A stretch of 64,000 nucleotides of DNA from Massilia sp. Mn16-1_5 (GCF_004798585.1 NZ_PPXQ01000010.1:124001-188000), one strand, 5' to 3'. Shown: positions 8,738-18,092, counted from the first letter of the stretch. The notes: generated by a model not told the origin, from the letters alone. Translations and numbers: made by a program.

Positions 8738-11158
8738 ATGAGCTGCAAGCACCCCCACACCAATCCGGCCCGCGCCGTCTTCGTCCTCAGCCTGGTCGCC
8801 TCGCTGGCCCCGACCGTCGCCTTCGCCCAGGACACGCAACAACCGCAACAACAGGACCCCGCCGCCGCACCGATGCAGTCGGTCGTCGTCACCGGCACCC
8901 GCTCGCTGAACCGCCGCACCCTCGATTCCGAATCGCCGGTCGACGTCATCGGCAGCAAGGAATTGCTGAGCACCGGTTCCGGCGAACTGGCAACCGTGCT
9001 GGCGCGCCTGCTGCCGTCGATGAACTTCCCGCGCCCGAGCGGCGCCGACGCCAGCGACGCGGTGCGTCCGGCGCAATTGCGCGGCCTGTCGCCTGACCAG
9101 ACCCTGGTGCTGGTCAACGGCAAGCGCCGCCACACTTCCGCCGTCGTCAACGTCAACGGCACCCTCGGCCGCGGCTCGGCTCCGGTCGACCTGAATGCGA
9201 TCCCGCTGGCGGCGATCGAGCGCATCGAGGTACTGCGCGACGGCGCGGCAGCCCAATACGGTTCGGATGCCATCGCCGGCGTCGTCAACATCATCCTCAA
9301 GAAGGGCGCGGAAGGCGGCGAAGCCGAAGTCGTCTACGGCCAGTTCGACAAGGGCGACGGCGAGCAGGCCACCGTGCGCGGCTCCGCCGGTTTTAACCTC
9401 GGCCAGGATGGCTGGGTGCGCGTGGCCGTCGAAGCGGCCGATCGCAATGCCACCAACCGTGCGTTCGCCGATCCGCGTGCCTCCGCCGGTCCACGCCAGG
9501 GCACCGTGACCCAGCGCTACGGCGATCCGGATAGCCGTCCGCGCACGCTGTTCGTCAACAGCCAGGTCAAGGTCAACGACGCGATCGACTGGTACGCCTT
9601 CGCCAACTACGGCGAGCGCAAGACCTCGTCGGCTGCCGTATTCCGTACCGCCTACACCAGCAATGACCGCACCACGCTGCGTTCCAGCCTGTATCCGGAA
9701 GGCTTCCAGCCGCTGCTCGACAGCACCTCCACGGACGCCTCGCTGGTGACCGGCCTGCGCGGCGAGCTGGCCGGCTGGCGCTGGGACGCGAGCCTGAACC
9801 ATGGCCGCAACCGCTTCTCGCTGGACGTCGACAATTCGGTCAACTACAGCCTGGGCGCTACCAGCCCGACCCGCTTCTATGCCGGCGAGCTGACCTCGAC
9901 CCAGAGCCTGGCCAACCTGGACGTGGCGCGCGAGTTCCCCGTGTCCTTCATGAGCGGCCCGCTGACGGTGGCACTGGGCCTGGAAGCACGCCACGAATCG
10001 TACGAGATCGGCGCGGGCGAACCGAATTCGTACTTCGGCTCGGGCGCCCAGGGCTACTCGGGCTTCCGTCCTGAGAACGCCGGCAAGAACAGCCGCAACA
10101 ACAAGTCGGTGTACCTGAACCTGGAAGGCGACATCACGAAGGACCTGTCCGGCGCCCTGGCGCTGCGCCATGAGCGCTACAGCGATTTCGGCAGCACCAG
10201 CTCGGCCAAGGCATCGGCCCGCTATGCCTTCACGCCGACCTTCGCGCTGCGCGGCACGGCATCGAGCGGCTTCCGCGCGCCTTCGCTGGCCCAGTCCTTC
10301 TATACCATCACGACGACCAATACGCTGCTGGTGAACGGCGCCAGCGCCCTGGTCGAAACAGGTACCTTCCCGGTCGGCAGCGCCGCGGCGCGCGCGCTCG
10401 GCGCCCAGCCGCTGCAGGCGGAAAAGGCACGCAACCTGAGCATCGGCGCGCAATGGCAGCCGACCCGCAACTGGACCACGACGGTCGACCTGTACCGCAT
10501 CGACATCGACGACCGCATCGTCTTCTCGTCGAACCTGCAACTGGCGAATGCGCCGGCACTGGCCAGCGCACTGGCCGCGCAGGGCGTGTACGTGGGCGCC
10601 GCGCGTTACTTCACCAACGCGGTCGATACCCGTACCAAGGGCGTGGACGTCGTCAGCACCTATCGCCTGAACCTGCAGCAGGGCGCGCGTGCCGACCTGA
10701 CGCTGGCCTACAACCACAACGACAACGAAGTGCAGCGCGTGTCGGACTCGCCGGCCGTGCTGTCCGCACAGGGCCTGCGCCTGGTCGACCGCCAGACCGT
10801 CAACCGCCTGACCGTCGGTTCGCCGAAGGACAAGCTGAGCCTGGCGGGCGACTACACGCAAGGCATCTGGAACGGCCGCGCCGTCGTCACGCGCTACGGC
10901 AGCTTCACGGTGCCGCAGAACGATCCGGCGCTGGACCAGAACTACGATCCGCAATGGGTGCTCGACCTGGCCGCCAGCGTGCGCGTCGCCCGCCAGTGGC
11001 GCCTGACGGCCGGCATCGACAACGTCACCAACCGCTACCCGGCGCAGGTGACCTCGCTCGCCAACCTGAACGTGAACGGCACCCAGCCGTACAGCGTGTG
11101 GGCGCCGAACGGCTTCAACGGCCGCTACTTCTACCTGAAGGCCGGCTATACCTGGTAA
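8738..11158 (+). CDS. TonB-dependent outer-membrane receptor
   Basis: Outer-membrane active-transport receptor of 806 residues. A signal peptide ends near residue 31 (SLAPTVAFAQ). A Gln/Pro-rich linker and a TonB-box-like segment (MQSVVVTGTR) follow, then a plug domain (about 50-180) with QLRGLSPDQTLVLVNGKRRH and IERIEVLRDGAAAQYGSDAIAGVVNI. The C-terminal barrel ends in aromatic Trp (KAGYTW). The ATG at 8738 was chosen over an upstream in-frame ATG at 8585 because the latter lies inside the preceding permease gene and would bury the signal peptide. It stands alone between the EamA gene and a convergent hairpin. The ligand cannot be told from sequence. Confidence 0.93.
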   Translation: MSCKHPHTNPARAVFVLSLVASLAPTVAFAQDTQQPQQQDPAAAPMQSVVVTGTRSLNRRTLDSESPVDVIGSKELLSTGSGELATVLARLLPSMNFPRPSGADASDAVRPAQLRGLSPDQTLVLVNGKRRHTSAVVNVNGTLGRGSAPVDLNAIPLAAIERIEVLRDGAAAQYGSDAIAGVVNIILKKGAEGGEAEVVYGQFDKGDGEQATVRGSAGFNLGQDGWVRVAVEAADRNATNRAFADPRASAGPRQGTVTQRYGDPDSRPRTLFVNSQVKVNDAIDWYAFANYGERKTSSAAVFRTAYTSNDRTTLRSSLYPEGFQPLLDSTSTDASLVTGLRGELAGWRWDASLNHGRNRFSLDVDNSVNYSLGATSPTRFYAGELTSTQSLANLDVAREFPVSFMSGPLTVALGLEARHESYEIGAGEPNSYFGSGAQGYSGFRPENAGKNSRNNKSVYLNLEGDITKDLSGALALRHERYSDFGSTSSAKASARYAFTPTFALRGTASSGFRAPSLAQSFYTITTTNTLLVNGASALVETGTFPVGSAAARALGAQPLQAEKARNLSIGAQWQPTRNWTTTVDLYRIDIDDRIVFSSNLQLANAPALASALAAQGVYVGAARYFTNAVDTRTKGVDVVSTYRLNLQQGARADLTLAYNHNDNEVQRVSDSPAVLSAQGLRLVDRQTVNRLTVGSPKDKLSLAGDYTQGIWNGRAVVTRYGSFTVPQNDPALDQNYDPQWVLDLAASVRVARQWRLTAGIDNVTNRYPAQVTSLANLNVNGTQPYSVWAPNGFNGRYFYLKAGYTW

Positions 11159-11164
11159 CAGCCC

Positions 11165-11184
11165 GATGCGGCGCGCGCCGCATC
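11165..11184. terminator. Perfect 20-bp palindrome at convergent gene ends
   Basis: GATGCGGCGCGCGCCGCATC is fully self-complementary and begins 6 nt after the TonB receptor stop. The TMEM175-like gene ends at 11219 on the other strand. There is no T-run, so it is not a textbook intrinsic terminator. A transcript-end or mRNA-stabilising hairpin for either strand is the simplest reading. Confidence 0.45.
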
Positions 11185-11218
11185 GCACCGCCCCTTACGG
11201 GGGTATCGGGAGCGCCGG

Positions 11219-11823
<605 letters not shown>

Positions 11824-11827
<4 letters not shown>

Positions 11828-12504
11828 GTTTGCTCCGGTTCGGGCAGCCACAGGTGCAGGCATAGTATCGCGTTCGGCACGATCAGCGCGACGAAGCCGA
11901 AGGCGCGGTAGGCGAAGGCCGCCGCGGCACAGCCCAGCGCAAAGGCCAGCACCGGCCAGAAGAACTTGGCGCAGCGCGCCTTGGTCGCGGCGTCGGCGGC
12001 ACCGCGCAGGCGGTCGACGGTGTCGATCACGAGCTGGGTCACGTTCCCGGTCATCATCGAGGTCGGCGCCAGGTGGCTCAGGAGCAGCTTGCTGGCCGCG
12101 CTGTGGGCGCCCATTGCGGCCGCGCCCAGCAGGCCGGCGGTGAAGGCGAATCCACCCACGCTGCGTTGCACCGGCTCGCCCAGCATGCCGCACACCATGA
12201 AGCCCAGCAGCAGCACCAGCTGCAGCAAATAGACCGGCTTGGTGGCCGGCGCGCCGCGCCGTTCGCAGTTGGCCACCAGCAGGCGGGCCGCCGCCACGCC
12301 GAGGATAAAGGCGGGGAAGGCCAGCAGCTTCAACAGCGAGGGCGTCTGCGCCGGATCGGCCAGGGCCGCCGCGATCAGCACGAAGTTGCCGGTGACGTGG
12401 GCGGTAAAAAGACCGAACAGGGCGATGAAGCCGAGGGTGTCGACATAGCCGGCCAGGAAGCCCATGCCGACACCTTGGGCGCGTTGAAATTGAGCCGTCT
12501 TCAT
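11824..12504 (-). CDS. DUF1275 (YoaK-like) membrane protein
   Basis: Six-helix inner-membrane protein of 226 residues in the DUF1275/YoaK family, whose function is not established. Conserved features are [28 protein letters not shown] near the N-terminus, [14 protein letters not shown] in the middle, and [16 protein letters not shown], the paired HVTGN/MTGN motifs being typical. ATG 12504 starts 2 nt after the amidohydrolase stop, with no obvious Shine-Dalgarno, suggesting reinitiation. An in-frame start 24 nt upstream lies inside the amidohydrolase gene and is less likely. It ends in an ATGA overlap with the TMEM175-like gene. Confidence 0.88.
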
Positions 12505-12506
12505 GA

Positions 12507-14375
12507 TCAGAACGCGAAGCAGCTGCAACCGAGGGCGCCCCAGAAGCCGCCGAAATTCGACACCGGCACGCTCGATTTGCGCGCGCGGTCGTGGCTGTGG
12601 GCGTGCACGCCGCAGGGACCGCTACACTGATGGGGCAGGGCGACCTGTGCTTGCGGGGGGGCCTTGCGCCAGTGGCCCGGCACTTTACTCACCGGCGACC
12701 ACTCCGGCAGCACCGGGATCGGCGGCGGTCCCAGGCTGGTGAATTCGGCCGCACCGTAGACGACGTTCCCGCCGACCACCGTCAGCACCGATTCGATCGA
12801 CTTGATGGCTTCTTCGTCCACCGTAAAGAAATCCTGCGACAGCACCGCCACATCGGCCAGCATGCCTTCCCTGATCTGGCCCTTGCGCCCCTGCTCGTTC
12901 GAGAACCAGGCGCTGCCCGAGGTCCAGAGTTCCAGCGCCGTCGTACGCGGCAGCAGGCCATTGTCTCCGTACAGCGGCAGGCCGCCGACCGTGCGACCCG
13001 AGACCAGCCAGTACAGCGCCGTCCACGGGTTGTAGCTGGCCACGCGGGTGGCGTCGGTGCCGGCGCCGACCGGCACGCCGGACTCCAGCATGTGTTTTAC
13101 GGGCGGCGTGGCGCTGGCGGCCTGCTTGCCGTAGCGGTCGACGAAGTACTCGCCCTGGAAGGCCATGCGGTGCTGGATCGCGATGCCGCCACCCAGCACT
13201 TTCACGCGCTCGATATTGCGCTCGCTGATGGTCTCGCAATGGTCGAACATCCAGTGCAGGCCGTTGAAGGGGATGTCGCGGTTGACCTTCTCGAAGACGT
13301 CCAGCATGCGCGTGATCGATTCGTCGTAGGTCGCGTGCAGGCGGAACGGCCAGCGGTTCTCGACCAGGTGGCGCACGACCTTTTCCAGTTCGTCTTCCAT
13401 GCCGGCCGCCAGCTCCGGGCGCGGCTCCAGGAAGTCTTCGAAGTCGGCCGCCGAGAACACCAGCATCTCGCCGGCGCCGTTGTGGCGGTAGTAGTCGCTG
13501 CCTTCGCCCGGTTTGACCATGCCGGTCCAGCGCTGGAAGTCTTCCAGTTCCTGGCCCTTGTTCTGGGTGAACAGGTTATAGGCGATGCGAATGGTGAGCT
13601 GCTTGTTGCGATCGAGTTCCTCGATGACGGCATAGTCGTCCGGGTAGTTCTGGAAGCCGCCGCCGGCGTCGATCGCGCTGGTGAGGCCCAGGCGGTTCAG
13701 TTCGCGCATGAACTGGCGCGTGGAGTTCACCTGCAGGTCGTAGGGCAGCGTCGGGCCCTTGGCCAGGGTGGCGTACAGGATCATTGCATTCGGGCGGGCG
13801 ATCAGCATGCCGGTCGGATTGCCCGCGGCATCGCGCTGGATTTCGCCGCCCGGCGGATTCGGCGTGTCCCTGGTATAGCCGACGGCGCGCAGTGCGGCGC
13901 GGTTGAGCAGGGCGCGGTCGTACAGGTGCAGGATGAAGACGGGGGTATCGGGCGCGGCGGCGTTGATCTCCTCGAGCGTCGGCATGCGCTTTTCGGCGAA
14001 CTGGAATTCGCTCCAGCCGCCGACCACGCGCACCCACTGCGGGTGGGGGGTGCGGTCGGCCTGGTTCTTCAACATGCGCAGCGCGTCGGCCAGCGAAGGC
14101 ACGCCTTCCCAGCGCAGTTCCAGGTTGTAGTTCAGGCCACCGCGGATCAGGTGGATGTGCGAATCATTCAGGCCGGGGATCACGGTGCGGCCGTCCAGGT
14201 CGATGACGCAGGTAGCGGCGCCGCGGTGGCGCATGACCTGTTCGGCGTCGCCGACGGCGAGGAAGCGGCCGTCGCGGATGGCGACCGCGCTGGCTTGCGG
14301 GTTCTCGCGGTCGAGGGTGGCGAAGACGCCGTTGGTGAGGATGAGCGTCGCGCTCGCGTTGGCCTGTGCCTGCAT
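12507..14375 (-). CDS. Amidohydrolase (Amidohydro_3, YtcJ-like) with Cys-rich C-terminal tail
   Basis: Metal-dependent hydrolase of 622 residues, TIM-barrel amidohydrolase superfamily. The strand-1 metal ligands appear as H73 and H75 (NDSHIHLI) within the characteristic VIPGLNDSHIH context. Later metal-ligand candidates are RLHATYDE and the WMFDHCETIS segment, and the terminal Asp is in GAGTDATRV. After the conserved fold (to about residue 575) there is a 45-residue tail containing CSGPCGVHAHSHD and ending GCSCFAF, with four cysteines and several histidines. I cannot say whether the tail is common to the family. Tight spacing to DUF1275 downstream and 64 nt to the isochorismatase-like gene upstream suggest one operon. 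The substrate is unknown. Confidence 0.9.
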   Translation of the reverse strand: MQAQANASATLILTNGVFATLDRENPQASAVAIRDGRFLAVGDAEQVMRHRGAATCVIDLDGRTVIPGLNDSHIHLIRGGLNYNLELRWEGVPSLADALRMLKNQADRTPHPQWVRVVGGWSEFQFAEKRMPTLEEINAAAPDTPVFILHLYDRALLNRAALRAVGYTRDTPNPPGGEIQRDAAGNPTGMLIARPNAMILYATLAKGPTLPYDLQVNSTRQFMRELNRLGLTSAIDAGGGFQNYPDDYAVIEELDRNKQLTIRIAYNLFTQNKGQELEDFQRWTGMVKPGEGSDYYRHNGAGEMLVFSAADFEDFLEPRPELAAGMEDELEKVVRHLVENRWPFRLHATYDESITRMLDVFEKVNRDIPFNGLHWMFDHCETISERNIERVKVLGGGIAIQHRMAFQGEYFVDRYGKQAASATPPVKHMLESGVPVGAGTDATRVASYNPWTALYWLVSGRTVGGLPLYGDNGLLPRTTALELWTSGSAWFSNEQGRKGQIREGMLADVAVLSQDFFTVDEEAIKSIESVLTVVGGNVVYGAAEFTSLGPPPIPVLPEWSPVSKVPGHWRKAPPQAQVALPHQCSGPCGVHAHSHDRARKSSVPVSNFGGFWGALGCSCFAF

Positions 14376-14410
14376 GGTCTGTCTCCCGAATGATGCGCTG
14401 TGATGGTAAG

Positions 14411-14430
14411 CGGTCCGCCGCGGCGGACCG
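14411..14430. repeat. Perfect 20-bp palindrome between isochorismatase-like and amidohydrolase genes
   Basis: CGGTCCGCCGCGGCGGACCG is fully self-complementary, lying in the 64-nt gap of two same-strand genes. It lacks a T-run. It could act as a processing or partial termination hairpin that sets the ratio of the two products, or be an operator. Nothing in the sequence decides between these. Confidence 0.45.
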
Positions 14431-14439
14431 TAAGTACGT

Positions 14440-15132
14440 TTAGCGGACTGGCGCAGCGACGGGCGCCAGCACCTCGTTGTGGCTCTGGTTGCGGGCTTGC
14501 GCCTTGTGCACCATCGTGTAGGCGTAGTCGACGCCCATGCCGTAGGCGCCCGAGTGTTCGGTCACGATCTTCATGACCGCATCATAGGTGTCGCGGTTCT
14601 TCCAGTCGCGCTGCCACTCCAGCAGCACCTGCTGCCAGGTCACCGGCACCACCCCGGCCTGCACCATGCGCTGCATGGCGAAGTCGTGGGCATCCTTCGA
14701 GGTGCCGCCGGAAGCGTCGGCCACCATGTAGATCTCGTAGTCGCCTTCCAGCATGGCGGACAGGGCGAAGGTGGTGTTGCACACTTCGGTCCAGAGGCCG
14801 GCGACGATGATTTTCTTCTTGCCGTTCTTTGCCAGGGCATCGCGCACTTTCTGGTCATCCCAGGAATTCATCGAGGTGCGCTCGAGGATGACGTGGTCCG
14901 GGAACACGTCCAGGATTTCGGGGTAGGTCTTGCCGGAGAAGGAATCCGTCTCGACGGTGGTGATGATGGTCGGGATGCCGAAGGCTTTTGCCGCCTTGGC
15001 CAGGCCCACCACGTTGTTCTTCAGGGTCTGGCGGTCGATCGACTGCACGCCGAAGGCCATCTGTGGCTGGTGATCGATGATGATCAGCTGCGAGTTATGT
15101 GGGGTCAGGACTTCGAGTTTTGGGCTGTTCAT
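14440..15132 (-). CDS. Isochorismatase-family (YcaC-like) hydrolase
   Basis: Cytosolic cysteine hydrolase of 230 residues. Family enzymes cleave amides or isochorismate with an Asp-Lys-Cys triad. D20 (IIIDHQPQM) and nucleophile C118 (GLWTEVCNTT) are visible at positions matching YcaC. The STRANDS around VILERTSMNSWDD and GKKKIIVAG agree with that subfamily, whose natural substrate is not settled. The C-terminal extension (from about 190) is longer than in small members. The ATG at 15132 has AGGAG upstream, and a 19-nt inverted repeat sits in its leader. It precedes the amidohydrolase on the same strand, so both may act in one degradative or detoxifying route. Confidence 0.9.
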   Translation of the reverse strand: MNSPKLEVLTPHNSQLIIIDHQPQMAFGVQSIDRQTLKNNVVGLAKAAKAFGIPTIITTVETDSFSGKTYPEILDVFPDHVILERTSMNSWDDQKVRDALAKNGKKKIIVAGLWTEVCNTTFALSAMLEGDYEIYMVADASGGTSKDAHDFAMQRMVQAGVVPVTWQQVLLEWQRDWKNRDTYDAVMKIVTEHSGAYGMGVDYAYTMVHKAQARNQSHNEVLAPVAAPVR

Positions 15133-15166
15133 GGTGTTCTCCTCAGTGTGATTGGTCGCGGCCTAA

Positions 15167-15185
15167 GCATCGAAGGCTTCGATGC
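15167..15185. promoter_or_regulatory. Inverted repeat in the leader of the isochorismatase-like gene
   Basis: GCATCGAA-GGC-TTCGATGC has perfect 8-bp arms around a 3-nt centre, 35 nt upstream of the hydrolase ATG on the minus strand. It could be an operator for a dimeric repressor or a leader hairpin. No adjacent regulator gene points to a binder. Confidence 0.4.
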
Positions 15186-15447
15186 CTGGCTCTGCCGTTC
15201 TTTGCTGCGTTTCGCCTCATGTTCGCTGCGATGGAGCCATTATGCGCGGCCAGCGATGATGTGAAAAACGGAATATTTGCGGATATTTAATCGATTTTTT
15301 CGAACATTATTGGAGTGGAATACTGGAAATAAATCCTTCCCAGAATCATTAAATATCTGCAACTTATTCGTCGGATTTTTTTACAATTTTCTTATTGATG
15401 AGATAACGAAAGTATGTAAGTGATTGATCTGTAAGGTCGTCCGTACG

Positions 15448-15464
15448 CTGGTACGGTGGTTGCT
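15448..15464 (+). promoter_or_regulatory. Sigma-54 (-24/-12) promoter of the PEP-CTERM gene
   Basis: CTGGTACGGTGGTTGCT fits the RpoN consensus YTGGCACG-N4-TTGCW with a single deviation (T for C in TGGCAC). The invariant GG (15450-15451) and GC (15462-15463) are exactly 12 bp apart. Predicted transcription start is near 15475, giving a leader of about 44 nt to the ATG at 15519. PEP-CTERM genes are known to be controlled by the PrsK/PrsR two-component system with sigma-54, which supports this call. Confidence 0.72.
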
Positions 15465-15518
15465 AGTAGTGAAGTGCTGTGCCATTGCCCGATCAACCAC
15501 GAACAGAGGATGACGATC

Positions 15519-16379
15519 ATGAAATTTCTTAAGAAATTGGCTTGTGCTTCTGCAGTTGCAATGTCGCTCGCGGGAGGCGCAAACGCTGCCACCGTGTTGA
15601 ATAACTGGGTCTTCAACCCGTCCGGCGGCGGTTTCGCCGGCGGCCAGACGATCAACGAGTATCTCGACGTAAACGGCAATGCGTTCATCGATCTCACGTC
15701 AACGGGCGGCACCAGTTTCTCGTTCACCGAGCACGCAGTGTTCAACATTGTCCAGGCTGACAGCAATGGCAGGCTGTTCCCGGTAAACTTCCCAGGCGGC
15801 AATATCACTGCCACGTTCGAAGGGACTGGGACCGGTAATTTCAGTGGCAACTTTACCTTCAGCGGTGGCACCATCCGCATGTACCAGAATCCGGTCAATG
15901 GCCAATACGCTTCGACGGAAGGCTTCTACGGTGCCAACCTCGGCAACCAGATCGCCGAGTTCACTGTCATGGCGGGCGGTGGCGGCAGCGTCGATGCCAG
16001 CGGTAACCCTGTGTCCAATGGTCAAGTGACGGTGTTCGCCTCGGCCGCTGCCGGCAGTCTGGACGCGGGCTACTTCTTCCGTGAAAACGGCCAGGATCTG
16101 TCGACCGAGTCGATCATGGCGTTCGCCTTTACCAATGCCAATACGGTTTCCGACCCTGACGAGACCCTGGTCGACGAAGTCGCCTGCCAGTTTGCCGGCT
16201 TCACCGGCGTTGGCTGCAACGGTGACGCGTATGCAAACGTGGCCGGCGAGCACCTCTTCATTTCGAACAATGGCCAGTTCAAACTGAACGAAGTGCCTGA
16301 GCCAGGTTCGCTGGCCCTGTTCGGCATCGCGATGCTGGGCGCCGGCGTCGTTGTTCGCAAGCGCGCCGCCAAGGTGTAA
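15519..16379 (+). CDS. PEP-CTERM sorting-domain secreted protein
   Basis: Secreted or surface protein of 286 residues. The signal peptide is residues 1-23 (MKFLKKLACASAVAMSLAGGANA). The middle is a Gly/Asn/Thr-rich beta-type region of unrecognised fold. The C-terminal sorting signal is complete: VPEPGSLALFGIAMLGAG is the PEP motif and hydrophobic helix, followed by basic VRKRAAKV. Such proteins are processed by exosortase, usually in exopolysaccharide-producing bacteria. I chose ATG 15519 because AGAGGA lies nine bases upstream; the ATG at 15510 abuts that site. The gene stands alone, behind a sigma-54 promoter and ahead of a strong terminator. No exosortase gene is in the window. Confidence 0.93.
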   Translation: MKFLKKLACASAVAMSLAGGANAATVLNNWVFNPSGGGFAGGQTINEYLDVNGNAFIDLTSTGGTSFSFTEHAVFNIVQADSNGRLFPVNFPGGNITATFEGTGTGNFSGNFTFSGGTIRMYQNPVNGQYASTEGFYGANLGNQIAEFTVMAGGGGSVDASGNPVSNGQVTVFASAAAGSLDAGYFFRENGQDLSTESIMAFAFTNANTVSDPDETLVDEVACQFAGFTGVGCNGDAYANVAGEHLFISNNGQFKLNEVPEPGSLALFGIAMLGAGVVVRKRAAKV

Positions 16380-16398
16380 GCGCGGTTCGCCGCAATGC

Positions 16399-16428
16399 AA
16401 AAGAGCGGGCACATGCCCGCTCTTTTTT
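16399..16428. terminator. Bidirectional intrinsic terminator
   Basis: A 10-bp stem (AAGAGCGGGC paired with GCCCGCTCTT) around ACAT, with A-rich left and T-run right flanks. It lies between the PEP-CTERM gene and the convergent rhomboid gene, and can terminate both. Confidence 0.85.
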
Positions 16429-16446
16429 CGTCCGTAAGGCGCCTGC

Positions 16447-17490
16447 TTACACCTGCTTTTGCTCCGGCAGATGAATCGAACGCGCCAGCAGGAAGCCGGC
16501 CAGCCAGCCCCCGACCAGCCCGCCGATATGCGCGGCGTTATCGGTGTGCGGGTACACGAAGCCCATCCATAGGCTGAACAGCAGGAAGGGCAGGAGGGAA
16601 GAGCGCAGCTCGCTCACCACGGTCGGCGGCACGCCGCTGTTCGAACGGCTGAGGAAGGCGAACAGGCCGCCGATGATGCCGAAGATCGCACCCGAGGCGC
16701 CGACGCTGTTCACGTGCGGGTTCCACAGTACGCTGGCGAGGCTGCCGGAGAGTCCGGCCAGCAGGTAGAGGGCCACGAAACGGCTGCTGCCGAAGATGCG
16801 TTCGGTGAGTCGTCCGACCTGCCACAGCGCCAGCATATTGAAGCCCAGGTGCCAGATGCTCCCATGCAGGAACATCGAGCTGACCAGGCGCCACCATTGT
16901 CCGTTCAAGGTCAGGCGGCCCACGTTCGACCCCCATTCCACCAGCTGCTGGGCGTGCAGCAGGGCGGAAACGTTCGGGTTCAGCGCGAACAGCTGGCGCA
17001 GCGGTCCCTCCAGGGCGTTCTGGTAGGTCTGGCGCGCCAGCCACATCAGGACGAAGATGCCGATGTTCGCCGTCAGCAGGCCCCAGATCACCGGCGTCGA
17101 CGGACTCCAGTAGTCGATGCGGTCGTGGAAGACGGCGTTTTCCTCGTGCTCCTGCACGAACTGCTCGGTCTGGCGGGTGGGGAGCAGGGCGACGATGCGC
17201 GCGGCCGTTTCGCGGTCGGCCACGCTGAAACCGACCGTCACGTCGCCCTTCACGCCGAGTACGTCGAAGCGCACGTCCTGGCCGTTGGCCCAGGCGTTGA
17301 CGATGTCGACCCGGCGCAGGCGGTGTTCCTCGCGCTTGGGCATGCGGAAGGAGCGCTGGCTGGTGCCGCGCACGATCACGAAATCGTCCTGGACTTCGAG
17401 CGTCCCCTTGCCGCGCAGGCGGTAGGGATTGCTCGGCCAGTTGGCCCCGGCCGTGTAGAAACGGACGTCGAACAGCGTACTGCCGGCCAT
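16447..17490 (-). CDS. Rhomboid-family intramembrane serine protease
   Basis: Membrane protease of 347 residues cleaving transmembrane substrates. The catalytic dyad is visible as S266 in GASGAIFG and H321 in NAAHIGG, and the oxyanion-region H214/N218 is in HLGFNM. Residues 1-130 form an extra soluble N-terminal domain rich in beta-type sequence (LRGKGTLEVQDDFVIVRG, DVTVGFSVADRE), which could be a PH-like or regulatory module. About six to seven helices follow. The ATG at 17490 is preferred to a GTG six bases upstream because AAGAGG precedes the ATG by five bases. It follows the adenosyltransferase gene by 9 nt. The substrate is unknown. Confidence 0.92.
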   Translation of the reverse strand: MAGSTLFDVRFYTAGANWPSNPYRLRGKGTLEVQDDFVIVRGTSQRSFRMPKREEHRLRRVDIVNAWANGQDVRFDVLGVKGDVTVGFSVADRETAARIVALLPTRQTEQFVQEHEENAVFHDRIDYWSPSTPVIWGLLTANIGIFVLMWLARQTYQNALEGPLRQLFALNPNVSALLHAQQLVEWGSNVGRLTLNGQWWRLVSSMFLHGSIWHLGFNMLALWQVGRLTERIFGSSRFVALYLLAGLSGSLASVLWNPHVNSVGASGAIFGIIGGLFAFLSRSNSGVPPTVVSELRSSLLPFLLFSLWMGFVYPHTDNAAHIGGLVGGWLAGFLLARSIHLPEQKQV

Positions 17491-17499
17491 CGACACCTC

Positions 17500-18054
17500 T
17501 TAACCGCGCTTGCGCTCGTGATTCCAGAGCACGTCGCTGCCGCCGGCGTAGCGATTCAGCACGCGCGCCAGCACGAACATCAGGTCGGATAAACGGTTCA
17601 CGTACTGGCGCGGCTGCGGGTTAAGCGTGTCCGTCTTGGACAAGGCAACGATGGCGCGCTCGGCGCGGCGGCAGACGGTGCGGCAGACGTGGGCGGTGGA
17701 GGCCGCGCGCGAGCCGGCCGGCAGGATGAATTCCTTCAGGATCGGCAGGTCGGCATTGTATTTCTCGAGCAGGCCGTCCAGGCGCGCCACGTGCTCGTCC
17801 TTGATCATCTGGTAGCCGGGGATGCACAGCTCGCCGCCCAGGTCGAACAGGTCGTGCTGGATCGAGACCAGCTCGTCGCGCATCTCGGGCGGCATGTCTT
17901 CGCACAGCAGCAGGCCGACGAAGGAATTGAGCTCGTCGACTTCGCCCAGGGCGTGGATGCGGGCGCTGTCCTTGCCGGTGCGGCTGCCGTCGCCGAGGCC
18001 GGTGCTGCCGTCGTCCCCGGTGCGTGTGGCGATTTTGGAAAGTCGATTACCCAT
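17500..18054 (-). CDS. PduO-type cob(I)alamin adenosyltransferase
   Basis: Cytosolic ATP:cob(I)alamin adenosyltransferase making adenosylcobalamin, 184 residues, the usual length for the PduO type. The ATP-binding N-terminus TRTGDDGSTGLGDGSR is present. The conserved HALGEVDELNSFVGLLL and the C-terminal signature AHVCRTVCRRAERAIV and YVNRLSDLMFVLAR are also clear. The protein forms trimers of five-helix bundles in characterised members. It precedes the rhomboid gene on the same strand by 9 nt and is divergent from glcD across 75 bp. No cobalamin biosynthesis genes are nearby, so a salvage or repair role is likely. Confidence 0.95.
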   Translation of the reverse strand: MGNRLSKIATRTGDDGSTGLGDGSRTGKDSARIHALGEVDELNSFVGLLLCEDMPPEMRDELVSIQHDLFDLGGELCIPGYQMIKDEHVARLDGLLEKYNADLPILKEFILPAGSRAASTAHVCRTVCRRAERAIVALSKTDTLNPQPRQYVNRLSDLMFVLARVLNRYAGGSDVLWNHERKRG

Positions 18055-18092
18055 GATGATGTCCTGCCCCTAAAAAAAGATAGCCCGAGCAT

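Larger units (their letters stand above)
15133..15518. other. 386-bp divergent intergenic region
   Basis: Spacer between the minus-strand isochorismatase-like gene and the plus-strand PEP-CTERM gene. The central part (about 15255-15420) is strikingly AT-rich for this genome. It holds an inverted repeat near the hydrolase start and a sigma-54 promoter near the PEP-CTERM start. I see no gene in it. Confidence 0.7.

Noticed and set aside
8531-11188. 885-codon minus-strand frame opposite the first TonB receptor
   Set aside because: Shadow of a high-GC gene; no domain, no ribosome-binding site, and it spans the ends of two plus-strand genes.
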